DNA from: Oscillospiraceae bacterium
GTDB lineage: Bacteria; Bacillota_A; Clostridia; Oscillospirales; Ruminococcaceae
Length of the DNA: 7,647 nucleotides
Reading direction: 5' to 3'
NCBI GenBank assembly: GCA_017829075.1
Contig: JAGAJA010000005.1
Location: 1-7,647 of the forward strand
Each line of letters starts with the position of its first letter. The stretch's first letter is position 1. The notes beneath the pieces were generated by a model. It saw only the letters and a list, made by a program, of their open reading frames with translations, did no database searches and was not told the DNA's origin. Of this stretch, positions 1 through 4,999 are shown one piece after another. A program made the translations under genes and the position numbers.

Positions 1-7
1 ACACACC

Positions 8-328
8 ATGGAAAACAAAACCAACCTTGAACCCATCGTTTGCAGCTGCTGCGGCGCGGAACTCGACACCGAGGACTACTATGAAATGCAGGGCGAGTTG
101 CTCTGCCCCGACTGCTACCACAACGAAACCGTTGCTTGCGAACACTGCGGCGAGCGAATCTGGCTTGACGACAATGCTGGTTCGGATAATATGCCGCTCT
201 GCCAGCGTTGCTACGACGATTACTACACAACCTGCGAATGCTGTGGACGCATTATTCATCGTGATTACGCCAACTACGATGACGATGATGACTACCCCTA
301 CTGCGACAGCTGTTATGAGGAGCGCTGA
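8..328 (+). CDS. Zinc-ribbon (LIM-like) N-terminal module of a disrupted amidoligase gene
   Basis: Encodes 106 residues with 14 cysteines. Twelve of them form three tandem units of the pattern C-x2-C-x17-19-C-x2-C (Cys 12/15/33/36, 44/47/65/68 and 76/79/99/102), which predicts three small treble-clef or LIM-like zinc-binding units. An acidic Asp run lies near residues 91-95. No membrane segment or signal peptide is visible. The ATG is 7 bases from the window edge, so its ribosome binding site cannot be seen. The reading frame ends at TGA 326-328, but the same frame continues after the TGA directly into amidoligase sequence. The simplest view is therefore that this is the N-terminal zinc-binding half of a longer protein, cut short by a nonsense change. 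It could still be made as a free zinc-finger protein. A role in binding a substrate or partner is inference. Confidence 0.75.
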   Translation: MENKTNLEPIVCSCCGAELDTEDYYEMQGELLCPDCYHNETVACEHCGERIWLDDNAGSDNMPLCQRCYDDYYTTCECCGRIIHRDYANYDDDDDYPYCDSCYEER

Positions 329-856
329 CAGAGTTCCATTCACGAGTACAGCTACAAGCCCGACCCGATTTTCTATGGTGACTCAAAGCACTATTACGGC
401 GTGGAACTTGAGATCGACGAGGGCGGCAAGGACAGCGACCACGCAGATACGCTTCTGGGTATCGGCAACAGGTTTGCGGAGCACATTTATATCAAATCCG
501 ACGGAAGCCTGAACGATGGAATGGAGATTGTAACACACCCCATGACCCTGCACTACCACAAAAACAAAATGCCATGGGCTGACCTCATGGAATCGGCAAT
601 ACACATGTATTACCGCAGCCACAAGACTAGCACCTGCGGTCTGCACGTCCACGTCAACAGAACTGCATTTGGTAACACCCGGGAAGCACAAGACGAGTGC
701 ATTTCCCGGGTGCTTTATTTTGTGGAGCACCACTGGAACGAGCTGCTGAAATTCAGCCGCCGCACTGAATACCAGATGAACCGATGGGCAGCTCGCTATG
801 GCTATAAGAACAACCCCAAGGAAATCCTTGAGGACGCAAAAAGGCTGCAACGGTAG
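329..856 (+). pseudogene. Amidoligase catalytic domain, middle fragment (broken gene)
   Basis: In the same frame as the upstream zinc-ribbon part, this stretch carries the hallmark motifs of the glutamine-synthetase-fold putative amidoligases (amidoligase_2 type): YGVELEIDEGG near 395-425, a KSDGSLNDG motif, GMEIVTHP, and CGLHVHVN near 635-658. In the family such residues bind ATP/metal and the carboxylate substrate. There is no convincing independent start: the first usable codon in frame is GTG 401, inside the conserved strand and with no Shine-Dalgarno sequence. The frame runs into TAG 854-856 right after an A5 run (838-842), and the homologous C-terminal sequence resumes in the next frame. 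With the TGA at 326, this makes two lesions. Sequence error at the A-run is a possible alternative explanation for one of them. Confidence 0.72.
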
Positions 857-1127
857 ATACGCCTGCGTTAATATCACGAACTGGAGCACCATTGAATTCC
901 GTATGTTCCGAGGCACGCTTAAGTACAACACGCTTATCGCTACGCTGGAGTTAGTTGACGCTATTTGCGATATGGCATTGACCTATACCGATTCGGAAAT
1001 CTCCAAGATTAGTTGGACAGACTTCGTTTCTGGCTTAGACGAGGAAACTTGCTCCGATCTTATAACCTATCTCAAGGAACGGCAGCTCTATGTAAACGCA
1101 CCAATTGACACAAAGGAGGACAACTGA
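840..1127 (+). pseudogene. Amidoligase catalytic domain, C-terminal fragment after frameshift
   Basis: From about 840 the protein continues one frame over, beginning KGCNGRYACVNITNWST and reaching IEFRMFRGTLKYN, the conserved C-terminal FRxxRGT region of the amidoligase family, then a helical tail to TGA 1125-1127. An open frame can be drawn back to ATG 798, but its first 14 residues are only an out-of-frame reading of the domain above, so that start is not credible. The fragment ends 1 bp before the next gene, and the ribosome binding site of that gene lies inside its last codons, so the original gene was tightly coupled to it. An insertion of one A or loss of two in the A5 run at 838-842 would explain the shift. 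Confidence 0.7.
1113..1119 (+). promoter_or_regulatory. Ribosome binding site AAGGAGG
   Basis: A near-perfect Shine-Dalgarno sequence, 9 nt before ATG 1129. It decides the start of the amidotransferase: this ATG puts Cys at position 2, as the enzyme class requires, and excludes the upstream in-frame TTG at 1105. Confidence 0.9.
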
Positions 1128-1128
1128 T

Positions 1129-2112
1129 ATGTGTGCAATTTTCGGCTTAATCGACTATAACCACACCCTAAACGCAAAGCAGCGCGAGAAGGTCTTGCGC
1201 GTGCTCTCTCAGGAATGCGAGGAACGCGGAACTGACGCAACAGGTTTCGCGTTTAATTCCCGTGGCAAACTCACGATTTTCAAGCGCCCGTTTGCCGCTC
1301 ACAACGTTCATCTCAAGCTTCGCGAGGACGCAAATGTTATCATGGGTCACACCCGCATGGCAACGCAGGGGAATAAGCTTGACAACCGCAACAACCACCC
1401 ATTTCCGGGTTTGGTGAATGGAACGCATTTCGCTCTTGCACATAACGGCGTACTGCATAATGACCTTTCACTCCGCTCCCAGATGAAACTCCCGAACACG
1501 CCCATTAAGACCGACAGCTACATAGCCGTTCAGCTTATCGAACTGCAGAAAACCCTCGACATGAAAGCCATCGGAGAGATGGCTGAACTTGTCGAAGGTT
1601 CTTTTGTGTTCACAATACTTGACGACCACAACAATCTATATTTCGTCAAGGGCGACAACCCGCTTGCTTTATATCATTACGAGAAGTACGGCTTCTACGT
1701 TTACGCAAGCACAGAAGCAATCCTTGACCGCGCACTGGCAGAACTCGGAATACTCAGATTTGAGCATACCGAGATTCAGACAACCTGCGGTGATGTAATC
1801 AAGATAGACAGCACAGGTGCAATGAAGCAAGGATTGTTCGATATCTCCAATCTGTACGGTTACGACTATCGCTTTCTCCGAAGCATCTATTGGGATTATC
1901 CAGAACCTAGTGGGCATGACTCTCCCGAAGAGAAACAGCTGAAGGACTTTGCCGCAAGCATTGGAGTTAACCGAGAGGACATTGACCTTTTGCTGTGTTA
2001 TGGATACTTTGTTGAGGAAATCGAAGAAATGCTATATCACCCCGGCGAGTTTGAGCAAGCACTTGCAGAAATCCTTGACGAGTGCGCCTTTGATTACTGT
2101 GGTGAGTTCTGA
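1129..2112 (+). CDS. Class II glutamine amidotransferase (stand-alone glutaminase-type)
   Basis: Encodes 327 residues. The protein starts Met-Cys, and in class II (Ntn-hydrolase) amidotransferases Cys2 becomes the N-terminal nucleophile that releases ammonia from glutamine. Other family landmarks are present: RGTDATGFA (33-41), GHTRMATQG (73-81, with the glutamine-binding Arg), NNHPF (88-92), AHNG (104-107) and TDS (128-130). The N-terminal ~200 residues are the GATase domain. There is no isomerase (GlmS) or phosphoribosyltransferase (PurF) domain after it; the C-terminal ~90 residues are acidic and helical with no recognised domain. The ammonia acceptor must therefore be a separate protein, and the adjoining amidoligase is the obvious partner, although that gene is broken here. 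The stop overlaps the resolvase start. The enzyme class is secure; the biological substrate is unknown. Confidence 0.88.
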   Translation: MCAIFGLIDYNHTLNAKQREKVLRVLSQECEERGTDATGFAFNSRGKLTIFKRPFAAHNVHLKLREDANVIMGHTRMATQGNKLDNRNNHPFPGLVNGTHFALAHNGVLHNDLSLRSQMKLPNTPIKTDSYIAVQLIELQKTLDMKAIGEMAELVEGSFVFTILDDHNNLYFVKGDNPLALYHYEKYGFYVYASTEAILDRALAELGILRFEHTEIQTTCGDVIKIDSTGAMKQGLFDISNLYGYDYRFLRSIYWDYPEPSGHDSPEEKQLKDFAASIGVNREDIDLLLCYGYFVEEIEEMLYHPGEFEQALAEILDECAFDYCGEF

Positions 2113-2669
2113 TGAAGAATTTCGTATTCGGATATGCTAGGGTATCCACAGAACAGCAGAATCTTGACAGGCAGATTGATATGCTTGAGAAGTACGGCGT
2201 GGACTACCTCTACAACGAGAAGATGACCGGCACAAAGCGCAACCGCCCCGAACTGGAAAACCTGCTTGAACGGCTCACTGAGGGTGATACCGTTGTGGTT
2301 GAATCCCTTTCCCGTCTTGGAAGAAGCACCAAAGACCTAATCTGGCTAATGGAAACTTTCAACACCAAAGGTGTTAACCTTGTTTCGCTGAAAGAGTCCA
2401 TTGACACGACAACAAGCACCGGCAAGCTACTTTTCACGCTGATGTCTGCGTTGGCTCAGTTCGAGCGTGATGTCCTCGCCGACAGAACACGCGAGGGGCT
2501 TACCGCCGCTCGTGCCAGAGGCAGAAAAGGTGGACGACCTCCGGTTAATCAAGAGGCAGTACGAAAGGCAATAAAAATGTACCATACCGGTCAGTATTCA
2601 GTGAAAGAGATAACCGAGCTGACCGGAGTAAAGCCCTCGACACTTTATAAGCATCTGCGTTCTTCATAA
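2112..2669 (+). CDS. Serine recombinase of the resolvase/invertase family
   Basis: Encodes 185 residues, the normal length for a small resolvase or DNA invertase. The N-terminal catalytic domain has YARVST (8-13) with the nucleophile Ser12 and Arg10, then LSRLGRS (66-72) supplying two more active-site arginines. ALAQFERD (113-120) begins the long dimerisation helix and arm. A basic linker with RKGGRPP (138-144) leads to a C-terminal helix-turn-helix (about 146-183) that binds the recombination site. All active-site residues seen in working enzymes are present. The ATG shares its A with the TGA of the amidotransferase (TGATG), and no strong ribosome binding site precedes it, so translation is probably coupled. 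Such enzymes resolve cointegrates or invert segments. Which of these it does here cannot be told, but the direct repeats just after the gene may be binding sites. Confidence 0.92.
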   Translation: MKNFVFGYARVSTEQQNLDRQIDMLEKYGVDYLYNEKMTGTKRNRPELENLLERLTEGDTVVVESLSRLGRSTKDLIWLMETFNTKGVNLVSLKESIDTTTSTGKLLFTLMSALAQFERDVLADRTREGLTAARARGRKGGRPPVNQEAVRKAIKMYHTGQYSVKEITELTGVKPSTLYKHLRSS

Positions 2670-2677
2670 ATCGGAGG

Positions 2678-2719
2678 TTTTCCGCACATTGATTTTCGCA
2701 GAAGTTTTCGCACATTTTC
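2678..2719 (+). repeat. Short direct repeats downstream of the resolvase
   Basis: Three related words follow one another: TTTTCCGCACATT at 2678-2690, TTTTCGCA at 2693-2700 and TTTTCGCACATTTTC at 2705-2719. They lie between the resolvase stop and its terminator, so they are transcribed. They could be recombinase-binding subsites or simply AT-rich low-complexity sequence. Confidence 0.4.
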
Positions 2720-2757
2720 AGCCCCGAATTTGCATATAATCCGGGGCTTTATTTTTT
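2720..2757 (+). terminator. Rho-independent terminator after the resolvase
   Basis: Stem AGCCCCG (2720-2726) pairs with CGGGGCT (2742-2748), enclosing a 15-nt AT-rich loop, and is followed by TTATTTTTT. It closes the amidoligase-amidotransferase-resolvase unit. Confidence 0.8.
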
Positions 2758-2794
2758 GTACGAAAAACGAACGTTTTTTGAACACTTCAACAAT

Positions 2795-2824
2795 ATAGTA
2801 AAACATCAATGGAGGTTTTACTAT
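2795..2824 (+). promoter_or_regulatory. Hairpin enclosing the ribosome binding site and start codon of the next gene
   Basis: ATAGTAAAAC (2795-2804) is perfectly complementary to GTTTTACTAT (2815-2824). The 10-nt loop holds GGAG of the Shine-Dalgarno sequence (GGAGG 2811-2815), and the first two bases of ATG 2823 are in the stem. In mRNA this would hide the start; as DNA it could instead be an operator overlapping a TATAGT -10-like box at 2794-2799. A second small inverted repeat, AAAAACG/CGTTTTT, lies at 2763-2778. Confidence 0.6.
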
Positions 2825-3047
2825 GGAAAATGAAAACTATCAGGAACTTGCGAATGCAATTATTATTCGTGCTGCGAAGGATTACCGCATTCTGCTTAGA
2901 TATCGTCAGAAACACCCCGGTAATGCTGAAATCGAACGCAGGATAAATAAGCTGGAAAGAGAGATACATACTCCGTTTTTTCAGAGCTTGACCAAGCTTA
3001 ATGTTGATGAAATATTTTCAGCAATTAAATCTGAATATGAGCAGTGA
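2823..3047 (+). CDS. Small hypothetical protein (74 aa)
   Basis: A 74-residue protein with an ATG start and GGAGG 7 nt upstream. I do not recognise the family. It is predicted to be mostly helical, hydrophilic and rich in Glu, Lys, Arg and Asn, with no cysteines, signal peptide or membrane segment. The middle (residues 17-46) is strongly basic and amphipathic, with RILLRYRQKHPG and RRINKLEREI, which could be a short coiled coil or a nucleic-acid contact. It is a free-standing unit, bounded upstream by the resolvase terminator and downstream by a 14-bp hairpin, so it is probably transcribed on its own. The hairpin over its start site suggests translational or operator control. Small helical proteins of this kind occur in mobile elements; any function is unknown. 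Confidence 0.7.
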   Translation: MENENYQELANAIIIRAAKDYRILLRYRQKHPGNAEIERRINKLEREIHTPFFQSLTKLNVDEIFSAIKSEYEQ

Positions 3048-3049
3048 TA

Positions 3050-3083
3050 AATTAACCCCTGTCGCTATTGACAGGGGTTAATT
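3050..3083 (+). terminator. Perfect 14-bp hairpin, probable terminator
   Basis: AATTAACCCCTGTC (3050-3063) pairs perfectly with GACAGGGGTTAATT (3070-3083) around a 6-nt loop, three bases after the stop of the 74-residue protein. The U-tract is poor (only TTAATTA in the stem end), so it could also act as an RNA-stabilising 3' end or a bidirectional terminator. Confidence 0.7.
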
Positions 3084-3131
3084 ACTGCCAAATAAATACA
3101 CTTTACTCTTGATTTATCTGAGTCAATATAG

Positions 3132-3410
3132 CTGATCAGGATTGAGGTTTCATCTTGCGCAGGAAAGCCTTATTATCTCAAATCCAGAGGAATCAGGCCG
3201 GACAGTGTTTATGTGCGTCAGGGTTCATCAAGCGTGCCTGCTTCTGCTGAACGAATAAAGGCGATGATAGTTGAAACGAACGGCACCGGACTGATGAAAA
3301 TTGCGGACTCCTATAAGAACAGCACAGTTAAGCATAAGCTTGAGGTAACCGAACAGGCATTCAAAATAACGTTGCCGTTCAGACCTGAAGTAATGAACGG
3401 ATTTAAATAA
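3132..3410 (+). pseudogene. Remnant of a Schlafen/AlbA_2-type ATP-binding protein
   Basis: One frame open from 3132 to TAA 3408-3410 reads IRIEVSSCAGKPYYLKSRG, then VYVRQGSSSVPAS and ERIKAMIVETNG. This is the typical second half of the AlbA_2 (AAA-4, 'divergent ATP-binding') domain found in many small regulators. About residue 51 the sequence jumps to YKNSTVKHKLEVTEQAFKITLP, which resembles the extreme C-terminus of the same family. Roughly 200-300 residues expected between the two are missing. The 5' half of the domain is also missing: the frame is closed by TAG 3129-3131 and no ATG with a ribosome binding site precedes the homology. So both a 5' truncation and an internal deletion have occurred. 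A shorter open frame from GTG 3213 exists but has no visible start signals. I regard it as non-functional. Confidence 0.68.
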
Positions 3411-3439
3411 GAAACAAGAGGGTCGCATCTACGGCCATC

Positions 3440-3468
3440 TTGCATTTTATAGGGAATAGTGGTAAAAT
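3440..3468 (+). promoter_or_regulatory. Extended -10 promoter for the Nif11-like gene
   Basis: TTGCAT (3440-3445), a 17-nt spacer, then TAAAAT (3463-3468) preceded by TG at 3460-3461. Transcription would begin near 3475, just before the GAGGAG ribosome binding site (3476-3481), giving a very short leader. Confidence 0.55.
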
Positions 3469-3488
3469 GAAAGGCGAGGAGTGATAAA

Positions 3489-3770
3489 ATGAACGATAGT
3501 CTGACATTCTTGCTTGAAAAATCAAAGAACAATAAAGAACTTACCGAAAGAATATACGCGACCCGAAACGGCAGAAATCCCGTGAACGCGCTCTGTGAGT
3601 TGGCAACATCCGAGGGATTCCCGATAACTGCGGCTGAACTTCTCTACGATGGCGAAGAAACCTGCGCCGCAATGTGCCGCTCGGTAAACGGCGGGGGAGT
3701 TGATACTCCGGACGGATGGGACGATGTTTACGAGATGTTTTTCGCTGCCCTTGACTATATGAATAAATAA
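3489..3770 (+). CDS. Nif11-like small protein (93 aa), possible leader-type peptide
   Basis: A 93-residue acidic protein with its ATG 7 nt after GAGGAG (3476-3481). Residues 4-52 (LTFLLEKSKNNKEL followed by a short gap, ALCELATSEGFPITAAEL) fit the Nif11 pattern of two helices ending in 'A...GF.IT..EL'. A Gly triplet at 68-70 follows two cysteines (59 and 63). After it is a 23-residue tail rich in Asp and aromatics (GWDDVYEMFF). Nif11-like leaders in RiPP precursors are cut after a double glycine, so Gly68-70 is suggestive. However, the tail has no Cys or Ser and no modifying enzyme or transporter is nearby, which argues against a classic RiPP. Many Clostridia encode stand-alone Nif11-like proteins of unknown role, and that is the safer call. 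The gene ends exactly where the convergent Fic gene ends. Confidence 0.65.
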   Translation: MNDSLTFLLEKSKNNKELTERIYATRNGRNPVNALCELATSEGFPITAAELLYDGEETCAAMCRSVNGGGVDTPDGWDDVYEMFFAALDYMNK

Positions 3771-4667
3771 TCAGACTTCCGTAATTTCAAAATACCCCAT
3801 CATCTCCCGGAATGCGTCCTGCGCGAGCTGGCAGGTGCTGATGAGGTCACCGTGCTGGCTGTCCCAGTTTTTCAGACCGTTGTAATAAAGCAGCTTAATG
3901 CTCGCGTCGATGATGAACGGCACGACGCCAGAGCGAAGGCACTCCTTGAACATAATGAGCCGCCCTACGCGGCCGTTTCCGTCCTGGAACGGGTGTATCT
4001 TTTCGAACCTCGCGTGGAATTCCACGATGTCCTCGAGGGTTTTCGGCGCACCGTTTTCGTAATCCGAAAGTAGCCTGCGCATTTCCGTGTGGACGTCCCC
4101 CGGGAGCGTGGTAATTTCGCCGCCGACCTCGTTCGGCTGCTTCTTGTAGTCCCCGACCGCGAACCACGCTTTCCAGCTGTCGGAAGTTCCGGATTTCAGA
4201 ACGCGGTGAAGCTCCTTGATGAACGCTTCGGACAGCTTTTTACTTCGGTTCTCGATGATGAGGTCAATACAGCGGAAGTGGTTGGATGTTTCGATGATGT
4301 CGTCCACATTGATGGTTTCGTCTTTCAGCACGCTGATCGTGTTGGTTTCGAAGATGTATCGGGTCTGGTCGGCGGTCAGGCGGCTGCCCTCGATGTGGTT
4401 GGAGTTGTAGGTCAGCTCCACCTGTATCTTGTGGTAGATACCGCCTTTGCGGCCGGTCTGCATTTCGTCTGCGAGTATCTCAGCGAGGGTGGATGGCGCT
4501 TTCTTTGCTGTCGCGGCGCGCGTGGGCCTGGTCGCATTCCCCGGGATATTCCACGTCTTTCCGGTCAGAAACGCGCCCTCTATGCGCCCCTGCGAGCAGT
4601 AATTCCGGACGCTGCGTTCGGACAGGCTCCACAGCTTCGCGGCTTGCTTTACGGATATGTATTTCAT
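3771..4667 (-). CDS. Fic family protein with N-terminal helix-turn-helix (class II, N-terminally inhibited)
   Basis: Encodes 298 residues. Residues 1-45 form a MerR/excisionase-like DNA-binding segment (ISVKQAAKLWSLSERSVRNYC, then GRIEGAFLTGKTWNIP). After a linker, residues 80-290 form a Fic domain. The active site HPFQDGNGRVGR (225-236) has catalytic His225, the anion-holding DGNGR and Arg236, so AMP transfer from ATP to a protein hydroxyl is expected. The inhibitory helix motif SNHIEG (Ser89, Glu93) lies before the Fic core, which defines a class II Fic in which Glu blocks ATP until released. The ATG is preceded by AAAAGGAG (4676-4683 on the minus strand) at 8 nt spacing and by a strong promoter. 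It is divergent from a decayed small gene and a second Fic gene. The HTH suggests DNA binding, perhaps autoregulation; the target protein is unknown. Its stop abuts the convergent Nif11-like gene with no gap. Confidence 0.92.
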   Translation of the reverse strand: MKYISVKQAAKLWSLSERSVRNYCSQGRIEGAFLTGKTWNIPGNATRPTRAATAKKAPSTLAEILADEMQTGRKGGIYHKIQVELTYNSNHIEGSRLTADQTRYIFETNTISVLKDETINVDDIIETSNHFRCIDLIIENRSKKLSEAFIKELHRVLKSGTSDSWKAWFAVGDYKKQPNEVGGEITTLPGDVHTEMRRLLSDYENGAPKTLEDIVEFHARFEKIHPFQDGNGRVGRLIMFKECLRSGVVPFIIDASIKLLYYNGLKNWDSQHGDLISTCQLAQDAFREMMGYFEITEV

Positions 4668-4687
4668 GATTTTAACTCCTTTTGGAT

Positions 4688-4716
4688 ATTATATATTGTT
4701 ATCGGCAAAAAATCAA
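4688..4716 (-). promoter_or_regulatory. Promoter of the minus-strand Fic gene
   Basis: On the minus strand TTGATT (4711-4716) is followed by a 17-nt spacer and TATAAT (4688-4693), a near-consensus sigma-A promoter. The predicted leader before the ATG at 4667 is only about 14 nt and begins at the ribosome binding site. Confidence 0.75.
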
Positions 4717-4755
4717 GAGAATTTTTTGGAGGATAATTTGCTGAAATTGCCGATA
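4700..4755. repeat. 9-bp inverted repeat across the divergent Fic control region
   Basis: TATCGGCAA (4700-4708) and TTGCCGATA (4747-4755) are perfect reverse complements. The left arm lies between the -10 and -35 of the minus-strand Fic promoter; the right arm lies just inside the decayed plus-strand gene. A repressor site pair is plausible but unproven. Confidence 0.45.
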
Positions 4756-4916
4756 GCGGCAGTCGGAAAATTTTTTGAATTGATGAATATGAGGAAATCG
4801 TTGCTCTCCTGCGGCTGATGAGCGAGATTGAAAAGGGCGTGCATTCCGCACGGGAAAAGGGCTAGATAGACTTTTCAGAAATTGAGAAGGAGTTCTCGCG
4901 CAACATTCCGGATTGA
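4738..4916 (+). pseudogene. Decayed small gene between the two Fic genes (antitoxin-like?)
   Basis: GGAGG (4728-4732) precedes TTG 4738, from which LKLPIAAVGKFFE is read; one frame over, from 4779, the sequence continues DEYEEIVALLRLMSEIEKG, then HSAREKG, TAG (4863-4865), IDFSEIEKEFSRNIPD and TGA (4914-4916). Protein-like composition continues on both sides of the stop and the apparent shift at about 4779, so I read it as one gene of about 58 codons with a nonsense codon (perhaps once TGG) and a frameshift. The acidic helical character, small size and a C-terminal '..AREKGW-I-F-EIEKE' pattern recall small antitoxin or regulator proteins, but I cannot name the family. It runs divergently from the HTH-Fic gene and in the same direction as the second Fic gene. 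That the first part belongs to it is inference. Confidence 0.45.
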
Positions 4917-4937
4917 GTAATTTCTCAATAATGCGTG

Positions 4938-4966
4938 TTGACAATCTGCATATAATAAGCTATAAT
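4938..4966 (+). promoter_or_regulatory. Perfect consensus promoter of the second Fic gene
   Basis: TTGACA (4938-4943), exactly 17 nt, TATAAT (4961-4966). Transcription should start near 4973, 16 nt before the AAGGAG ribosome binding site at 4989-4994. An additional TATAAT at 4951-4956 is badly spaced from this -35. Confidence 0.85.
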
Positions 4967-4973
4967 ATATGCA
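4947..4973. promoter_or_regulatory. Operator-like inverted repeat around the -10
   Basis: TGCATATA (4947-4954) and TATATGCA (4966-4973) are perfect inverted repeats separated by 11 nt, covering the -10 and the expected start of transcription. TGCATATAA also recurs directly at 4970-4978. A repressor bound here would block the promoter; candidates are the winged-helix Fic protein itself or the HTH-Fic protein. Confidence 0.5.
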
Positions 4974-4999
4974 TATAAACCGCAATATAAGGAGAAACC

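Noticed and set aside
326..328. TGA in the amidoligase gene as a recoded codon (selenocysteine or Trp)
   Set aside because: Other genes in the window use TGA as a normal stop (1125, 2110, 3045), no selenocysteine-type hairpin was evident after it, and a second lesion lies downstream.
836..846. Programmed ribosomal frameshift at the A5 run in the amidoligase gene
   Set aside because: The required change is +1 (or -2), not the -1 that A-runs favour, and the gene already has a separate nonsense codon; an indel is simpler.
383..931. Minus-strand open frame opposite the amidoligase
   Set aside because: Mirrors the codon structure of the amidoligase strand, where clear motifs occur; no start signals.
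2673..2739. GGAGG at 2673 followed by TTG 2689 and a 16-codon frame
   Set aside because: Too short, poor spacing, and it runs through the repeats into the terminator.
4089..4736. Long plus-strand open frame (215 codons) opposite the first Fic gene
   Set aside because: It is the antisense of a well-supported Fic gene and has no ribosome binding site or domain sense.
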